Below, one piece after another: positions 17,153 through 25,513 of a stretch of DNA of 64,000 nt. This DNA comes from Lachnospira rogosae. Lineage in GTDB: Bacteria; Bacillota; Clostridia; Lachnospirales; Lachnospiraceae. The stretch lies in contig NZ_JBBMER010000002.1 in NCBI RefSeq assembly GCF_040096455.1, forward strand, positions 1 to 64,000, read 5' to 3'. The position numbers and the translations under genes are program-made. Every line of letters starts with the position of its first letter. The stretch's first letter is position 1. The notes under the pieces were generated by a model, which was given only the letters and a program-made list of their open reading frames with translations, made no database searches and was not told the DNA's origin.

Positions 17153-17794
17153 ATGAGAATCGCTTTAATTAACGAAAACAGTCAGGCTGCAAAGAATGAT
17201 TTAATTTACTCTAATCTTAAGAAAGTAGCTGAAAGCAAGGGACATACAGTAGACAACTATGGTATGTATTCTGCTGATGACAAAGCTCAGCTTACATATG
17301 TACAGAATGGTATATTAGCTGCTATCCTTCTTAACTCAGGTGCTTGTGATTTTGTAGTAACAGGCTGTGGTACTGGTGAAGGTGCTATGCTTGCACTTAA
17401 CTCATTCCCTAATGTTCTTTGTGGACACGTTGTTGACCCTTCAGATGCATATATGTTTATGCAGATTAACGATGGTAATGCAATCGCTCTTCCATTCGCT
17501 AAGGGATTTGGCTGGGGTGCTGAATTAAACCTTACATACATTTTTGAAAAGTTATTTGAAGGCGAACCAGGTGGTGGTTATCCTAAGGAAAGAGTTGTTC
17601 CAGAACAGAGAAATAAGAAGATTCTTGATGAAGTAAGAAAGGTTACTCTTAATCAGGATTTAATCAGTGTTCTTAAGAACCTTGACCAGGATCTTGTTAA
17701 GGGTGCTGTAGCTGGAGAAAAGTTCCAGGAACTCTTCTTTGCTAACTGCAAGGACGAAAAGATTGCTGAATACGTTAAGACTTTACTTGCTTAA
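17153..17794 (+). CDS. RpiB/LacA/LacB-family sugar (phosphate or uronate) isomerase
   Basis: 213 aa from the ATG at 17153 (GAGG 9 bases upstream). The N-terminal 140 residues have the RpiB/LacAB fold: MRIALINENSQAAKND, then LNSGACDFVVTGCGTGEGAMLALNSFPNVLCGHV with the anion-binding GCGTGEG loop and catalytic-type cysteine. A 70-residue C-terminal extension distinguishes it from ribose-5-phosphate isomerase B (about 150 aa). That longer form recalls DhuI, the streptococcal isomerase for unsaturated uronates. With a pectinesterase 1.4 kb away, a role in unsaturated galacturonate breakdown is plausible but unproved. Confidence 0.8.
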   Translation: MRIALINENSQAAKNDLIYSNLKKVAESKGHTVDNYGMYSADDKAQLTYVQNGILAAILLNSGACDFVVTGCGTGEGAMLALNSFPNVLCGHVVDPSDAYMFMQINDGNAIALPFAKGFGWGAELNLTYIFEKLFEGEPGGGYPKERVVPEQRNKKILDEVRKVTLNQDLISVLKNLDQDLVKGAVAGEKFQELFFANCKDEKIAEYVKTLLA

Positions 17795-17877
17795 TTTAAT
17801 AAGCTCTACAGGATTATTATCAATCAATTTAATTTATTAATACGGATATTGATGTGTACATCAGCACATCTTTATCG

Positions 17878-17925
17878 CTAATAAAAAGCAGCTTTCCTAT
17901 CTGTAGAAAAGCTGCTTTTTATTAG
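17878..17925. terminator. Bidirectional terminator between RpiB-like gene and bioY
   Basis: CTAATAAAAAGCAGCTTT pairs with AAAGCTGCTTTTTATTAG around a short loop. The stem carries T runs on both strands, so it can stop both converging transcripts. Confidence 0.9.
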
Positions 17926-17945
17926 TTGTCTGTATATATAACAAA

Positions 17946-18524
17946 TTATGCTGTTACCCCGCTTACTACCTTATCATTAGATAATAACCCTGCTTTAACA
18001 AGTGCATATCGCACCGCCTTTCCGAGAAATGTAGCTGCTACTATCTTAATAAGATCAAATACAATAAATGGATACACACATACCTTAAGTGCGTAACCCA
18101 CTGTACAATGCTGTACATAGGCAAACCATGCTGTTCCTAATGCGTAATCAACCATTGTTCCAACTATCCACGCAATTATAACAAGAACCATATTACGATT
18201 AGTCTTCTCAATTACATATCCACCTATAAGTGCCATCAACACAAATCCAACAATATATCCACCTGTTGGTCCTGCAATCTTAGCTGGACCTCCTACATAT
18301 CCTGAAAATACAGGAAGACCAACAACTCCTAATAACACATATAAACAATAACTGCATGTTCCTGCTTTAAGGCCAATCACATATACTGTAAAATATACCA
18401 CAAGATTAGTAAGTGATATTGGAATAGGCCCTATAGGTATTGATAATGGTGCTAATATGCATGTAACTGCCGCCATAAGTGCCATAAAACATAACTGATA
18501 AACTGTAAACTTCTTCTCTTTCAC
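17946..18524 (-). CDS. bioY: Biotin ECF transporter substrate-binding component
   Basis: Membrane S-component that captures biotin for import, alone or with an ECF energising module; no such module is in this window. The 192 aa have about six transmembrane segments and the family pattern near PIGPIPISLTNLVVY and GLPVFSGYVGGPAKIAGPTGGYIVGF. The start is GTG with AGGAAGG 9 bases upstream. A BirA-type operator covers its -10 box, so it should be repressed when biotin is plentiful. No biotin synthesis genes are nearby, which suggests the cell scavenges biotin. Confidence 0.96.
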   Translation of the reverse strand: MKEKKFTVYQLCFMALMAAVTCILAPLSIPIGPIPISLTNLVVYFTVYVIGLKAGTCSYCLYVLLGVVGLPVFSGYVGGPAKIAGPTGGYIVGFVLMALIGGYVIEKTNRNMVLVIIAWIVGTMVDYALGTAWFAYVQHCTVGYALKVCVYPFIVFDLIKIVAATFLGKAVRYALVKAGLLSNDKVVSGVTA

Positions 18525-18560
18525 TTGTCTTTACCTTCCTCATAAAAGATTTAAGGTTGA

Positions 18561-18611
18561 TTGTTAACCTCAATTCCAGTTTAGTTTACAATTGTTTTTA
18601 TGTATTGTCAA
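18561..18611 (-). promoter_or_regulatory. bioY promoter with overlapping BirA operator
   Basis: Minus strand TTGACA (18606-18611), 17 bases, TAAACT (18583-18588). An imperfect palindrome TTGTTAACC (18561-18569) - 13 bases - AGTTTACAA (18583-18591) covers the -10 and start site. It matches the known biotin-repressor half-sites (TTGTTAACC/GGTTAACAA type) except for one base; the 13-base spacing is slightly shorter than the 14-16 I know from Bacillus and E. coli. Confidence 0.75.
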
Positions 18612-18614
18612 GCT

Positions 18615-19040
18615 TTATTGTTCTGAATATATATACTGAATCATTCCCGGTCCTAACGCCTCTGTCGGTCTTGCAATAAAATTATGCTTTTCATAGAATA
18701 TCTCACGTCCCTTGGCACACATAAGACATAACATCATTCTTGAGTCCTCCATTGTTATAGACTTAACATACGCTATAATATGTTCTATAAGTTCACTTCC
18801 GATATGCTTCCCCTGATATTCCGGTATCACTATCAAATCCTGAATATAGCTTATAACTGCCTTATCTCCAACAACCCTTCCCATTCCTATAGGCTTGTCA
18901 TCATCAAATACAGTAAACACTTTCACGCTGTTATTAAGTGCTTCCTGTGCCTGAGCTTTTGTAAGTTTTATCCAGCCCACTTTATCACGCAGTCCCAAAT
19001 ATATATTTACATCTTTTACATCTTCAACTATTCTAATCAT
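18615..19040 (-). CDS. GNAT-family N-acetyltransferase
   Basis: A 141-aa acetyl-CoA-dependent acetyltransferase. The central ISYIQDLIVIPEYQGKHIGSELIEHI holds the motif A acetyl-CoA loop (pattern Q/RxxGxG/A, here QGKHIG), and the C-terminus has the usual REIFYEKHNFIARP strand-helix. Residues 1-60 include a GLRDKVGW segment common in small GNATs. The substrate cannot be told from sequence. It is upstream of bioY in the same direction, but bioY has its own promoter. Confidence 0.88.
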   Translation of the reverse strand: MIRIVEDVKDVNIYLGLRDKVGWIKLTKAQAQEALNNSVKVFTVFDDDKPIGMGRVVGDKAVISYIQDLIVIPEYQGKHIGSELIEHIIAYVKSITMEDSRMMLCLMCAKGREIFYEKHNFIARPTEALGPGMIQYIYSEQ

Positions 19041-19137
19041 TTTACACTTATCCTTTAATACACCTTTTTATTTTATCAATCAGTATACAATTTTTTTATA
19101 TTTATGTCTATAAAAGCATTTTAACTTAAGAAAAAAA

Positions 19138-19146
19138 TGATATAAT
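19138..19146 (+). promoter_or_regulatory. Extended -10 promoter of the pectinesterase gene
   Basis: TGATATAAT, a perfect extended -10 (TGNTATAAT), lies 68 bases before the start codon. No good -35 is visible, as is usual for extended -10 promoters. Confidence 0.6.
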
Positions 19147-19213
19147 AGCACATAGGTTTTGCATTTACTATATTTCATCAGATGTAAACCTAATAAAATT
19201 TATGGAGGCTTAT

Positions 19214-20167
19214 ATGATTACTGTTTCAAAAGATAATACAGGTGACTATACATCTATTCAGGAAGCTGTTGATGCTATAAGCAGCTCAACAGTATCAGAG
19301 ACAATTTTTATTAAAAATGGTACTTATAACGAGCGTGTTGAGATTACACACAATAATATAACTCTTATTGGTGAGTCTATGGATAACGTAATTATAACCA
19401 AAGACTATTACGCATTAATGACTATGCTTGATAACACCAAACGTGGTACCTTCAGGTCTTATACTTTCTTTGTACACGCCAATAACTTCCACGCCTATAA
19501 TATTACCTTCGTGAATTCATCAGGCTTTGGTACTGAGGTTGGACAAGCTATCGCTGTATATGCGGAAGGGGATAATATTACTTTCAAAAACTGCAAACTA
19601 CTTGGTCATCAGGACACTCTCTTTACCGGTCCTCTCCCTCTTAAAGAAAAACAGCCGGGCGGATTTACAGGTCCTACAGAATTCGCACCAAGAATTCTCT
19701 CAAGACAATTATATGAAGACTGCTTTATAAGCGGTGAGATTGATTTCATCTTCGGAAGTGCTACTGCATATTTTAAGAATTGTACATTATATGCCTTAAA
19801 CCGCAATAAGGAAATCAACAGTTATTATACCGCACCTTCTACATATGAAGGCCAGAAATATGGCTATGTATTTGAAAATTGCAATTTCACTGGCAACTGT
19901 CCAGATGGAACATGTTATTTAAGCAGACCTTGGAGAATACACGCAAAGACCGTATTAATAAACTGTAAATATTCCTCTCAGATTGCTGGCTCAGGTTTTC
20001 ATGACTGGAATAAGCCTGAAGCACACGAAACAACATTTTACGCTGAATACAACGGATATGGTGAGGGCTACAAGCCTAATGAAAGAGCTTCATTTGCACA
20101 TATCCTGACAGCAGATGAAGCTGCTATGTATACTAAAGAAAATGTATTAGGAAAAGATTTCAGATAA
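19214..20167 (+). CDS. Pectin methylesterase (CE8), cytoplasmic
   Basis: Removes methyl esters from (oligo)galacturonates. In 317 aa the right-handed beta-helix active site is complete: GQAIA with Gln111, LGHQDTLF with Asp134, EIDFIFG with nucleophile Asp177, and LSRPWR with Arg238 and Trp240. There is no signal peptide or membrane anchor, so it should act inside the cell on imported methylated oligogalacturonides. I start at the ATG at 19214, 5 bases after GGAGG; the earlier ATG overlaps that site. Single gene with its own promoter and terminator. With the RpiB/LacA-type isomerase it hints at pectin use. Confidence 0.95.
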   Translation: MITVSKDNTGDYTSIQEAVDAISSSTVSETIFIKNGTYNERVEITHNNITLIGESMDNVIITKDYYALMTMLDNTKRGTFRSYTFFVHANNFHAYNITFVNSSGFGTEVGQAIAVYAEGDNITFKNCKLLGHQDTLFTGPLPLKEKQPGGFTGPTEFAPRILSRQLYEDCFISGEIDFIFGSATAYFKNCTLYALNRNKEINSYYTAPSTYEGQKYGYVFENCNFTGNCPDGTCYLSRPWRIHAKTVLINCKYSSQIAGSGFHDWNKPEAHETTFYAEYNGYGEGYKPNERASFAHILTADEAAMYTKENVLGKDFR

Positions 20168-20171
20168 AATG

Positions 20172-20212
20172 AAAAAAGTATCGGACAGGATCTGCCTCTC
20201 CGATACTTTTTA
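20172..20212. terminator. Bidirectional terminator after the pectinesterase gene
   Basis: AAAAAAGTATCGG pairs with CCGATACTTTTT, with T runs on either strand, between converging genes. Confidence 0.9.
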
Positions 20213-20214
20213 TA

Positions 20215-20952
20215 TTACTGTAAATTAATTGTTTCTACCTGCTGTGTTCCAGATAACACTTCAAGCTTCATACCAGAAGCTCCGGCATCTGTTGTTGAAA
20301 CCTGAAATACTGCTGCCGCTGTATATTCCTCTCCTGCATTGATTGTAACCTTATCAAGATTACATATATCATTCTTTAACATTGACTTATACTGTGTGTA
20401 AGTGCCACTTCCTGCACTAAGCTTCATTGTGACATTAGCTGACTTAGTTGTTGCATTATATACCGCTGAACCTGTATTCTTAATTGTAAACTCAACTGCT
20501 ACTACCTTACAGCCGCTATCTGCCGGAACACATACAGCATATGCATCTGTTGGATATCTGTTACCTACCGATACCTTCTTATAGCTAACAGTAACACCAC
20601 TAAGACCTAAGGCTTCAGTAATGCTTGCCGCCTTAATACCTGCCTGAGTTGTTCCTGTTGTACTTGTCGTACCTGTCTGTCCCACGGCTGTTGTTGTCTG
20701 CTTGTTAGCTGCTGTTGTACCAGTAGTATTATTCTTTCCAGTAGTTGTTGTACTCTGTCCTGACTTATTAAATGTTGGATTACTAAGCTTAGAATACTTC
20801 CATTCATTAGCATAGGAATGTCTAAGCAGAGTACCTGCTATGTATTCAGCTACAATATCATTCTGTTCATTGTCCATTGTTACATCATCAGCACAACCTG
20901 CCAGCGCAAATACACATACTGCTGACAAGACAGCTATAGCTATCTTCTTCAT
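20215..20952 (-). CDS. Putative secreted lipoprotein with Thr/Gly-rich linker
   Basis: 245 aa from the ATG at 20952 (GGAG upstream). A signal peptide ends in the lipobox FALAGC with Cys20, so it should be anchored to the outer face of the membrane. Next come about 40 ordinary residues, a Thr/Gly/Gln-rich low-complexity linker (about 60-105), and a C-terminal domain of about 130 residues (SGVTVSYKKVSVGNRYP...VVAVEFTIKNTG...INAGEEYTAAAVFQV) that looks like the immunoglobulin-like DUF4352/TRP-type fold. Function unknown. It lies downstream of a two-component system in the same direction, 24 bases after the kinase. Confidence 0.8.
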   Translation of the reverse strand: MKKIAIAVLSAVCVFALAGCADDVTMDNEQNDIVAEYIAGTLLRHSYANEWKYSKLSNPTFNKSGQSTTTTGKNNTTGTTAANKQTTTAVGQTGTTSTTGTTQAGIKAASITEALGLSGVTVSYKKVSVGNRYPTDAYAVCVPADSGCKVVAVEFTIKNTGSAVYNATTKSANVTMKLSAGSGTYTQYKSMLKNDICNLDKVTINAGEEYTAAAVFQVSTTDAGASGMKLEVLSGTQQVETINLQ

Positions 20953-21015
20953 ATAATCTCCATTCCTGCGTTCCTCTAGTACGCACCACAATTCAATTCA
21001 ACTATATGAATTCTA

Positions 21016-22758
21016 TCATAATTTGCAATCAAGGTCAAACCAGAACTCAACTCCATCAGAAACATTTCTCACACCGCATTGCTTACCCATAGATTCAACA
21101 ATCACCTTAACAATTGAAAGCCCTATTCCGTTACCGCCATACTCTCTTGTTCTGGCTTTATCTACCTTATAGAACTTCTCCCATATATGTTCAATATCCT
21201 CCTCGGGTATATTCTTTCCAGAATTGTATACAGTAACCCTTACATTATCTTTATCAATCTGTTCAACATTCACTTTAATGATGTTCTCATTACAGCAGTG
21301 ATTAATTGCATTAGAGATATAATTAGTTATCACCTCTTCAACCTTATATTCATCTGCCCATACATAAAGAGGTTCTTCACTCATAAATGTCTGTATTGTT
21401 AGTTCCTTCTGTGAAGCCCTTAATTCATTAGCGGCGGCTACTGACTTTACAAGCTCATTAATATCGAATCTTTCCATAACAAGCTCATCTTCACCAAATT
21501 CAATCTGGTTAAGCGTAAGAAGTCTCTTCACCATATTATTCATCTTGTTGGCTTCATCTATAATAACATCACAGTAGAAATCCATACTCTCCGGATCATC
21601 TGTAATGCCTTCCTTAAGCCCCTCTGCATAGCCCTGAATAAGTGCTATAGGTGTTTTTAATTCGTGTGATACATTTGATAAGAAATCTGTTCTCATCTGC
21701 TCAAGCTTTTCCTTCTTATCAATATCTCTTTGGAGTTCAAGGTTGGCAGCCTTAAGCTGTGAAATATTCTCCTCAAGCTTATGGGACATATTATTCATAC
21801 TATCTCCCAAAAGTCCTATCTCACCTTTATCATCGCCCTCATAATGTGCCTCAAAATCAAGGTTAGACATTCTCTCTGCTATATCAGAAAGCTGCTTTAT
21901 AGGACGTGAGATATATGAGGATAACACAAATGCCGCAACAACACCTATAAGAAGTGTTCCTATACCAACATAAGTTATAAGCGTATTAGAAATGTGCACG
22001 TTATCTTTGACACTCTGTATAGGAGTCCTTATAAGAATAAAATCACCATTATCCAATGTTCCCCATAATTCGATATAGTCATCTAACAGACGACTGTCAT
22101 ATACTTCCTGAACTGTATATTTATCATTCTCAAGTATAATCTCCCTGACCTCGTTAGCTCCGTTGCCTGACATATCGATAATCTTTTCCGGAGGTGTCTT
22201 CTTATCACCATTGTTATCAGAATTACCACCAAATAATGCTGACTTATCACTATCTGACAAATCACCAAAATCATTTTTCATATTATTATCATCTGTGCCA
22301 CTTCCGCTGTTCTGGCCATTCCTGCTATCAGAAGAAGTACCATTATTATCAGTGCTTCCGTCTGTGTTAGATGAATCACTATTACTCTTAGATGGTATAT
22401 TCTGGAAAATATCATTATTAAATATACTCTTTTTCAATCTTTCCAGAAGCATCTCATCTCCGTGAGTGCTTACATAAAAAGTCGTCCAGTCACTATTTAC
22501 TATAATCATAGATATGCCCTTAGAGGTCGATATCTGTTCAAGATTATTCCGTAAATCTGTTTCTGAAATACTATCATCTGAATATTGTATACACGCATCA
22601 TTTACTGAACTATATGCGTTCAACATCTCCTGCTGTTTATCTTCCATATAGAACTTTTCTGAAAATATTATATTAAATACAAGAAGAAGAACTATAAGAA
22701 CACATATCATTCCACCAATCAGCAGCGTTATTTTAAATTTAATCGAATGTTTATTCAT
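21016..22758 (-). CDS. Two-component sensor histidine kinase
   Basis: 580 aa: membrane segment 10-32, an outside domain 33-258, second membrane segment 259-281, HAMP about 282-335, HisKA with phospho-acceptor His365 in SNVSHELKTP, and a HATPase domain with N-box ISNAINHC and GGNGIGLSIVK. The outside domain contains a Ser/Asp/Asn/Gly-rich low-complexity stretch (about 123-160), unusual for a sensor. It overlaps no gene and follows the response regulator by 26 bases. The signal is unknown; the lipoprotein gene next in line may be a partner. Confidence 0.95.
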   Translation of the reverse strand: MNKHSIKFKITLLIGGMICVLIVLLLVFNIIFSEKFYMEDKQQEMLNAYSSVNDACIQYSDDSISETDLRNNLEQISTSKGISMIIVNSDWTTFYVSTHGDEMLLERLKKSIFNNDIFQNIPSKSNSDSSNTDGSTDNNGTSSDSRNGQNSGSGTDDNNMKNDFGDLSDSDKSALFGGNSDNNGDKKTPPEKIIDMSGNGANEVREIILENDKYTVQEVYDSRLLDDYIELWGTLDNGDFILIRTPIQSVKDNVHISNTLITYVGIGTLLIGVVAAFVLSSYISRPIKQLSDIAERMSNLDFEAHYEGDDKGEIGLLGDSMNNMSHKLEENISQLKAANLELQRDIDKKEKLEQMRTDFLSNVSHELKTPIALIQGYAEGLKEGITDDPESMDFYCDVIIDEANKMNNMVKRLLTLNQIEFGEDELVMERFDINELVKSVAAANELRASQKELTIQTFMSEEPLYVWADEYKVEEVITNYISNAINHCCNENIIKVNVEQIDKDNVRVTVYNSGKNIPEEDIEHIWEKFYKVDKARTREYGGNGIGLSIVKVIVESMGKQCGVRNVSDGVEFWFDLDCKL

Positions 22759-22784
22759 CTTGGTATTCCTCAGCTAATACTAAG

Positions 22785-23459
22785 TTAAATTTCAAACTTG
22801 TATCCCATTCCCCATATAGTCTTAATATAATCACCCTTATCTCCCAGCTTCTTTCTAAGCTTCTTAACGTGGGTATCTATTGTTCTAGCATCTCCAAAAT
22901 AGTCATAATTCCATACGTTATTAAGTATCTTCTCCCTTGATAATGCAAGACCTTTATTATCAACAAAATATGTAAGCAGTTCAAATTCCTTAAAGCTTAA
23001 ATCAATCTCCTGTCCGTCAATCTTAACAATATGTGCGGCTTTATCAATAATAATTCCACCTACATCTGTCACCTCACTGCTATCAATGCTGTAACTTCTT
23101 CTAATAAGTGCATCAACTCTTGCTGTAAGAATCTTAGGACTGAAAGGCTTTGCTATATATTCATCTGCACCACATTCAAATCCATTTAATTCGCTTGATT
23201 CATCGCTCTTAGCTGTAAGCATAATAATAGGCACTTTAGAATTCTTTCTAATCTCCCTGCATACATCCCAGCCATTCATCTTAGGCATCATAACGTCAAG
23301 AATAACAAGTGATATATCCTTATCCGCATAAAATCTGTCAAGTGCTTCCTCTCCGTCACCAGCTTCAATAACTATATATCCTTTTCTTGTAAGGAAATCA
23401 CTTACAAGCTTACGCATCCTGCTTTCATCATCAACCATTAATACTTTAATATTATCCAT
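22785..23459 (-). CDS. OmpR-family response regulator
   Basis: 224 aa, starting at the ATG at 23459 with GGAG 6 bases upstream. The receiver has the acidic pair VDDE, phospho-acceptor Asp55 in VILDVMMPKMNG and the MLTAK lysine. The C-terminal winged helix (about 130-224) has the family pattern LSFKEFELLTYFV...DTHVKKLRKKLG...WGMGYKFE. It pairs with the kinase immediately downstream. Targets cannot be predicted from the window. Confidence 0.96.
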   Translation of the reverse strand: MDNIKVLMVDDESRMRKLVSDFLTRKGYIVIEAGDGEEALDRFYADKDISLVILDVMMPKMNGWDVCREIRKNSKVPIIMLTAKSDESSELNGFECGADEYIAKPFSPKILTARVDALIRRSYSIDSSEVTDVGGIIIDKAAHIVKIDGQEIDLSFKEFELLTYFVDNKGLALSREKILNNVWNYDYFGDARTIDTHVKKLRKKLGDKGDYIKTIWGMGYKFEI

Positions 23460-23630
23460 TGTATACTCCAATCCGTGTTAATAATTACTTTAAATATGTC
23501 TATATAACTTCTATAATATTATATAAGGCAAAAGCTAAAGCACATTTTGCCACTCTTTATTGTATATTAAATAATAATTATGTTAAAAATGTGTCCTTAA
23601 TGTTAAGAAAATGTGTTTACTGCTTTTTAA

Positions 23631-24209
23631 TTACCTCTTTTTATTGTTAAGTTCCTGCTCCCTTGCCTTTAAAGACTCCTCTTCCGACTGCAATTCCTGC
23701 TGCCACTGGGCATACCTGTTCTGGATTGTGACCTCATAATTTAATATATTAGGGTTAGAACTTGTCTTTAATATTACAAACATCGCAATAATTACTATAA
23801 CAAGAATAATATTTAATACCATAGCCCTTATGAAATTATTCCTGTATTTTGCTACCTGAATAGACAGATTTCTTAGTTCACTCTTAAATTCTATCTGTTC
23901 CTTTCGTTTGTCGAGTGCTTCCTGTGTATCCGCATTTATCGGGATAGGCTGGATTTTGTCATTAGGTATCTCACTGCTCTTGTATAAAAATGTCTGTAAC
24001 TGCTTAAGGTAATTCATTCCTATCTGTGTCGAGAATAATTTACGTTCTATTATTTTATTATAAAGATTATATACCTGCTTAGGATCTTTCGTATTAGTCT
24101 TTGCCGACACATATTTAATAGCATTAAGTTCATCTTTGGCCAACTGGGCATCTTCTTTAGTATTAAACTCATACCCGCCAACCATATGCTTCTTGACTTC
24201 CTTGTCCAT
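23631..24209 (-). CDS. Hypothetical single-pass membrane protein
   Basis: I do not recognise the family. The 192 aa start with a soluble, mostly helical part rich in Lys/Glu (MVGGYEFNTKEDAQLAKDELNAIKYV), have one strong membrane segment (about 129-147) and end in a glutamate-rich helix likely to form a coiled coil (LQSEEESLKAREQELNNKK). AGGAGG precedes the ATG. It lies 11 bases downstream of ybaK in the same direction, so the two are probably co-transcribed. Confidence 0.75.
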   Translation of the reverse strand: MDKEVKKHMVGGYEFNTKEDAQLAKDELNAIKYVSAKTNTKDPKQVYNLYNKIIERKLFSTQIGMNYLKQLQTFLYKSSEIPNDKIQPIPINADTQEALDKRKEQIEFKSELRNLSIQVAKYRNNFIRAMVLNIILVIVIIAMFVILKTSSNPNILNYEVTIQNRYAQWQQELQSEEESLKAREQELNNKKR

Positions 24210-24220
24210 ATGCAGACCTC

Positions 24221-24700
24221 CTATTCAACAGTAATATCATCTTCTTCTATCTTTATCACTTTCTTTAATTCGCTGTAATCGGTTTCTATCTGAAATCCTA
24301 TCTTTCCAGCACTGAAAAATATTGTATCTTCAATATCAAGCACACTCTTATCTATAACAGTTCTAAAGAACTTCTTCATACCAACCGGTGAACAGCCACC
24401 GTGAATATAACCTGTAAGCGGAAGCAGTTCCTTTGACTTTATCATCTCAATATTCTTCTCACCTACACATTTGGCAGCTTTCTTAAGGTCGAGTTCTTCT
24501 GCTACAGGAACCATAAACACGTAATGATTGCCGCTCTTGCCTATTGTAACAAGTGTCTTAAATGCTCTCTTAGGGTCTTGTCCAAGTGCCGCCGCAACTT
24601 CCACACCGCTTACTGCACCTGACTCCTTATATTCGTGTACTTTATATTTAATCTTCTTCTGGTCAAGACTTCTCATAACATTAGTCTTATCTGCGGACAT
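24221..24700 (-). CDS. ybaK: Cys-tRNA(Pro)/Cys-tRNA(Cys) deacylase YbaK
   Basis: Trans-editing factor that hydrolyses Cys wrongly attached to tRNA-Pro. 159 aa from the ATG at 24700, with GGAGG 8 bases upstream. Family markers are YKVHEYKESGAVSGVEVAAALGQDPKRAFKTLV, the invariant lysine of that segment, and GYIHGGCSPVGMKKFF with the GxxxP loop. Full length. First gene of a likely pair with the membrane protein downstream. Confidence 0.95.
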   Translation of the reverse strand: MSADKTNVMRSLDQKKIKYKVHEYKESGAVSGVEVAAALGQDPKRAFKTLVTIGKSGNHYVFMVPVAEELDLKKAAKCVGEKNIEMIKSKELLPLTGYIHGGCSPVGMKKFFRTVIDKSVLDIEDTIFFSAGKIGFQIETDYSELKKVIKIEEDDITVE

Positions 24701-24851
24701 AATATATTCCTCCAATTCTATAATAATTGCCTTTAGTCAAAGTATTTAAACTCCTCGCAGGAATTGTAAATTGCTTTGCATTAATAATAAAATAATCAGC
24801 ACACAAATGCAATCAATTCAACTATTAAATCTTATCACTACATATAAAAAT

Positions 24852-25442
24852 CTACTGCTGTGCACATTCCATTATAATCTTCTCACACATATCATACCCT
24901 AGCTGTGAACTATTTAATGTCAATGTGTAATTTCGTGCCATTCCCCACTTCTGGTCTGTATAATAACGATAGTTAGTCATACGTCTTTTATCAATATCTG
25001 CTGTCATCGCTACAGCCTCAGTTTCTGTGACATTATATAATCTGCATATTCTCTTTACTTTTTCAGGCATATCTGCGTGTATAAAAATATTAATAACATC
25101 CGTCCTGTCTTTTAATATATAATCAGCATTTCTTCCTATAATTACACAGCTATCATTTTCTGCTATTTCAAGAATTACTTTTCTCTGAGCCTCATACACC
25201 ATATCTTCTACTGATTTTCCTGTTGTATCACGTCCTGTAAGTGCATATGCAAACAACCCTTTTTTAGGTGATAGTTCTGCATTCTGACTGATATACTCTT
25301 TTGAAAATCCCAACTTTTCTGCTATCTGGCTGATTATATCTTTATCATAATATTTCATTCCCAGCTTCTTAGCGACTTCTTCTCCGATAAATCGTCCACC
25401 GCTTCCAAACTCCCTGCTGATTGTAATAATTTTATTTGCCAT
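24852..25442 (-). CDS. Cytidylate kinase-like family protein
   Basis: 196-aa P-loop NTPase of the AAA_26/cytidylate-kinase-like group. The N-terminal TISREFGSGGRFIGEEVAKKLG carries an atypical phosphate loop, followed by YYDKDIISQIAEKLG and the CVIIGRNADYILKD segment typical of the family. True CMP kinase (Cmk) is longer and differs, so the substrate is uncertain. Members are common in Clostridia as stand-alone genes. GAGGAGG precedes the ATG. Confidence 0.88.
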   Translation of the reverse strand: MANKIITISREFGSGGRFIGEEVAKKLGMKYYDKDIISQIAEKLGFSKEYISQNAELSPKKGLFAYALTGRDTTGKSVEDMVYEAQRKVILEIAENDSCVIIGRNADYILKDRTDVINIFIHADMPEKVKRICRLYNVTETEAVAMTADIDKRRMTNYRYYTDQKWGMARNYTLTLNSSQLGYDMCEKIIMECAQQ

Positions 25443-25513
25443 ATGTAAGCCTCCTCATTCAATTAAAATTTTTCTTATTTCAGATTTGTCACAGACTAAT
25501 CCATTTTATGAAT

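Noticed and set aside
18615..19040. GNAT gene co-regulated with bioY
   Set aside because: bioY has a complete promoter and operator overlapping the end of the GNAT gene, so a shared transcript is not needed.
20605..20770. Simple-sequence expansion marking a phase-variable gene
   Set aside because: The Thr/Gly-rich linker of the lipoprotein is encoded by varied codons without a pure short repeat, so slippage is unlikely.
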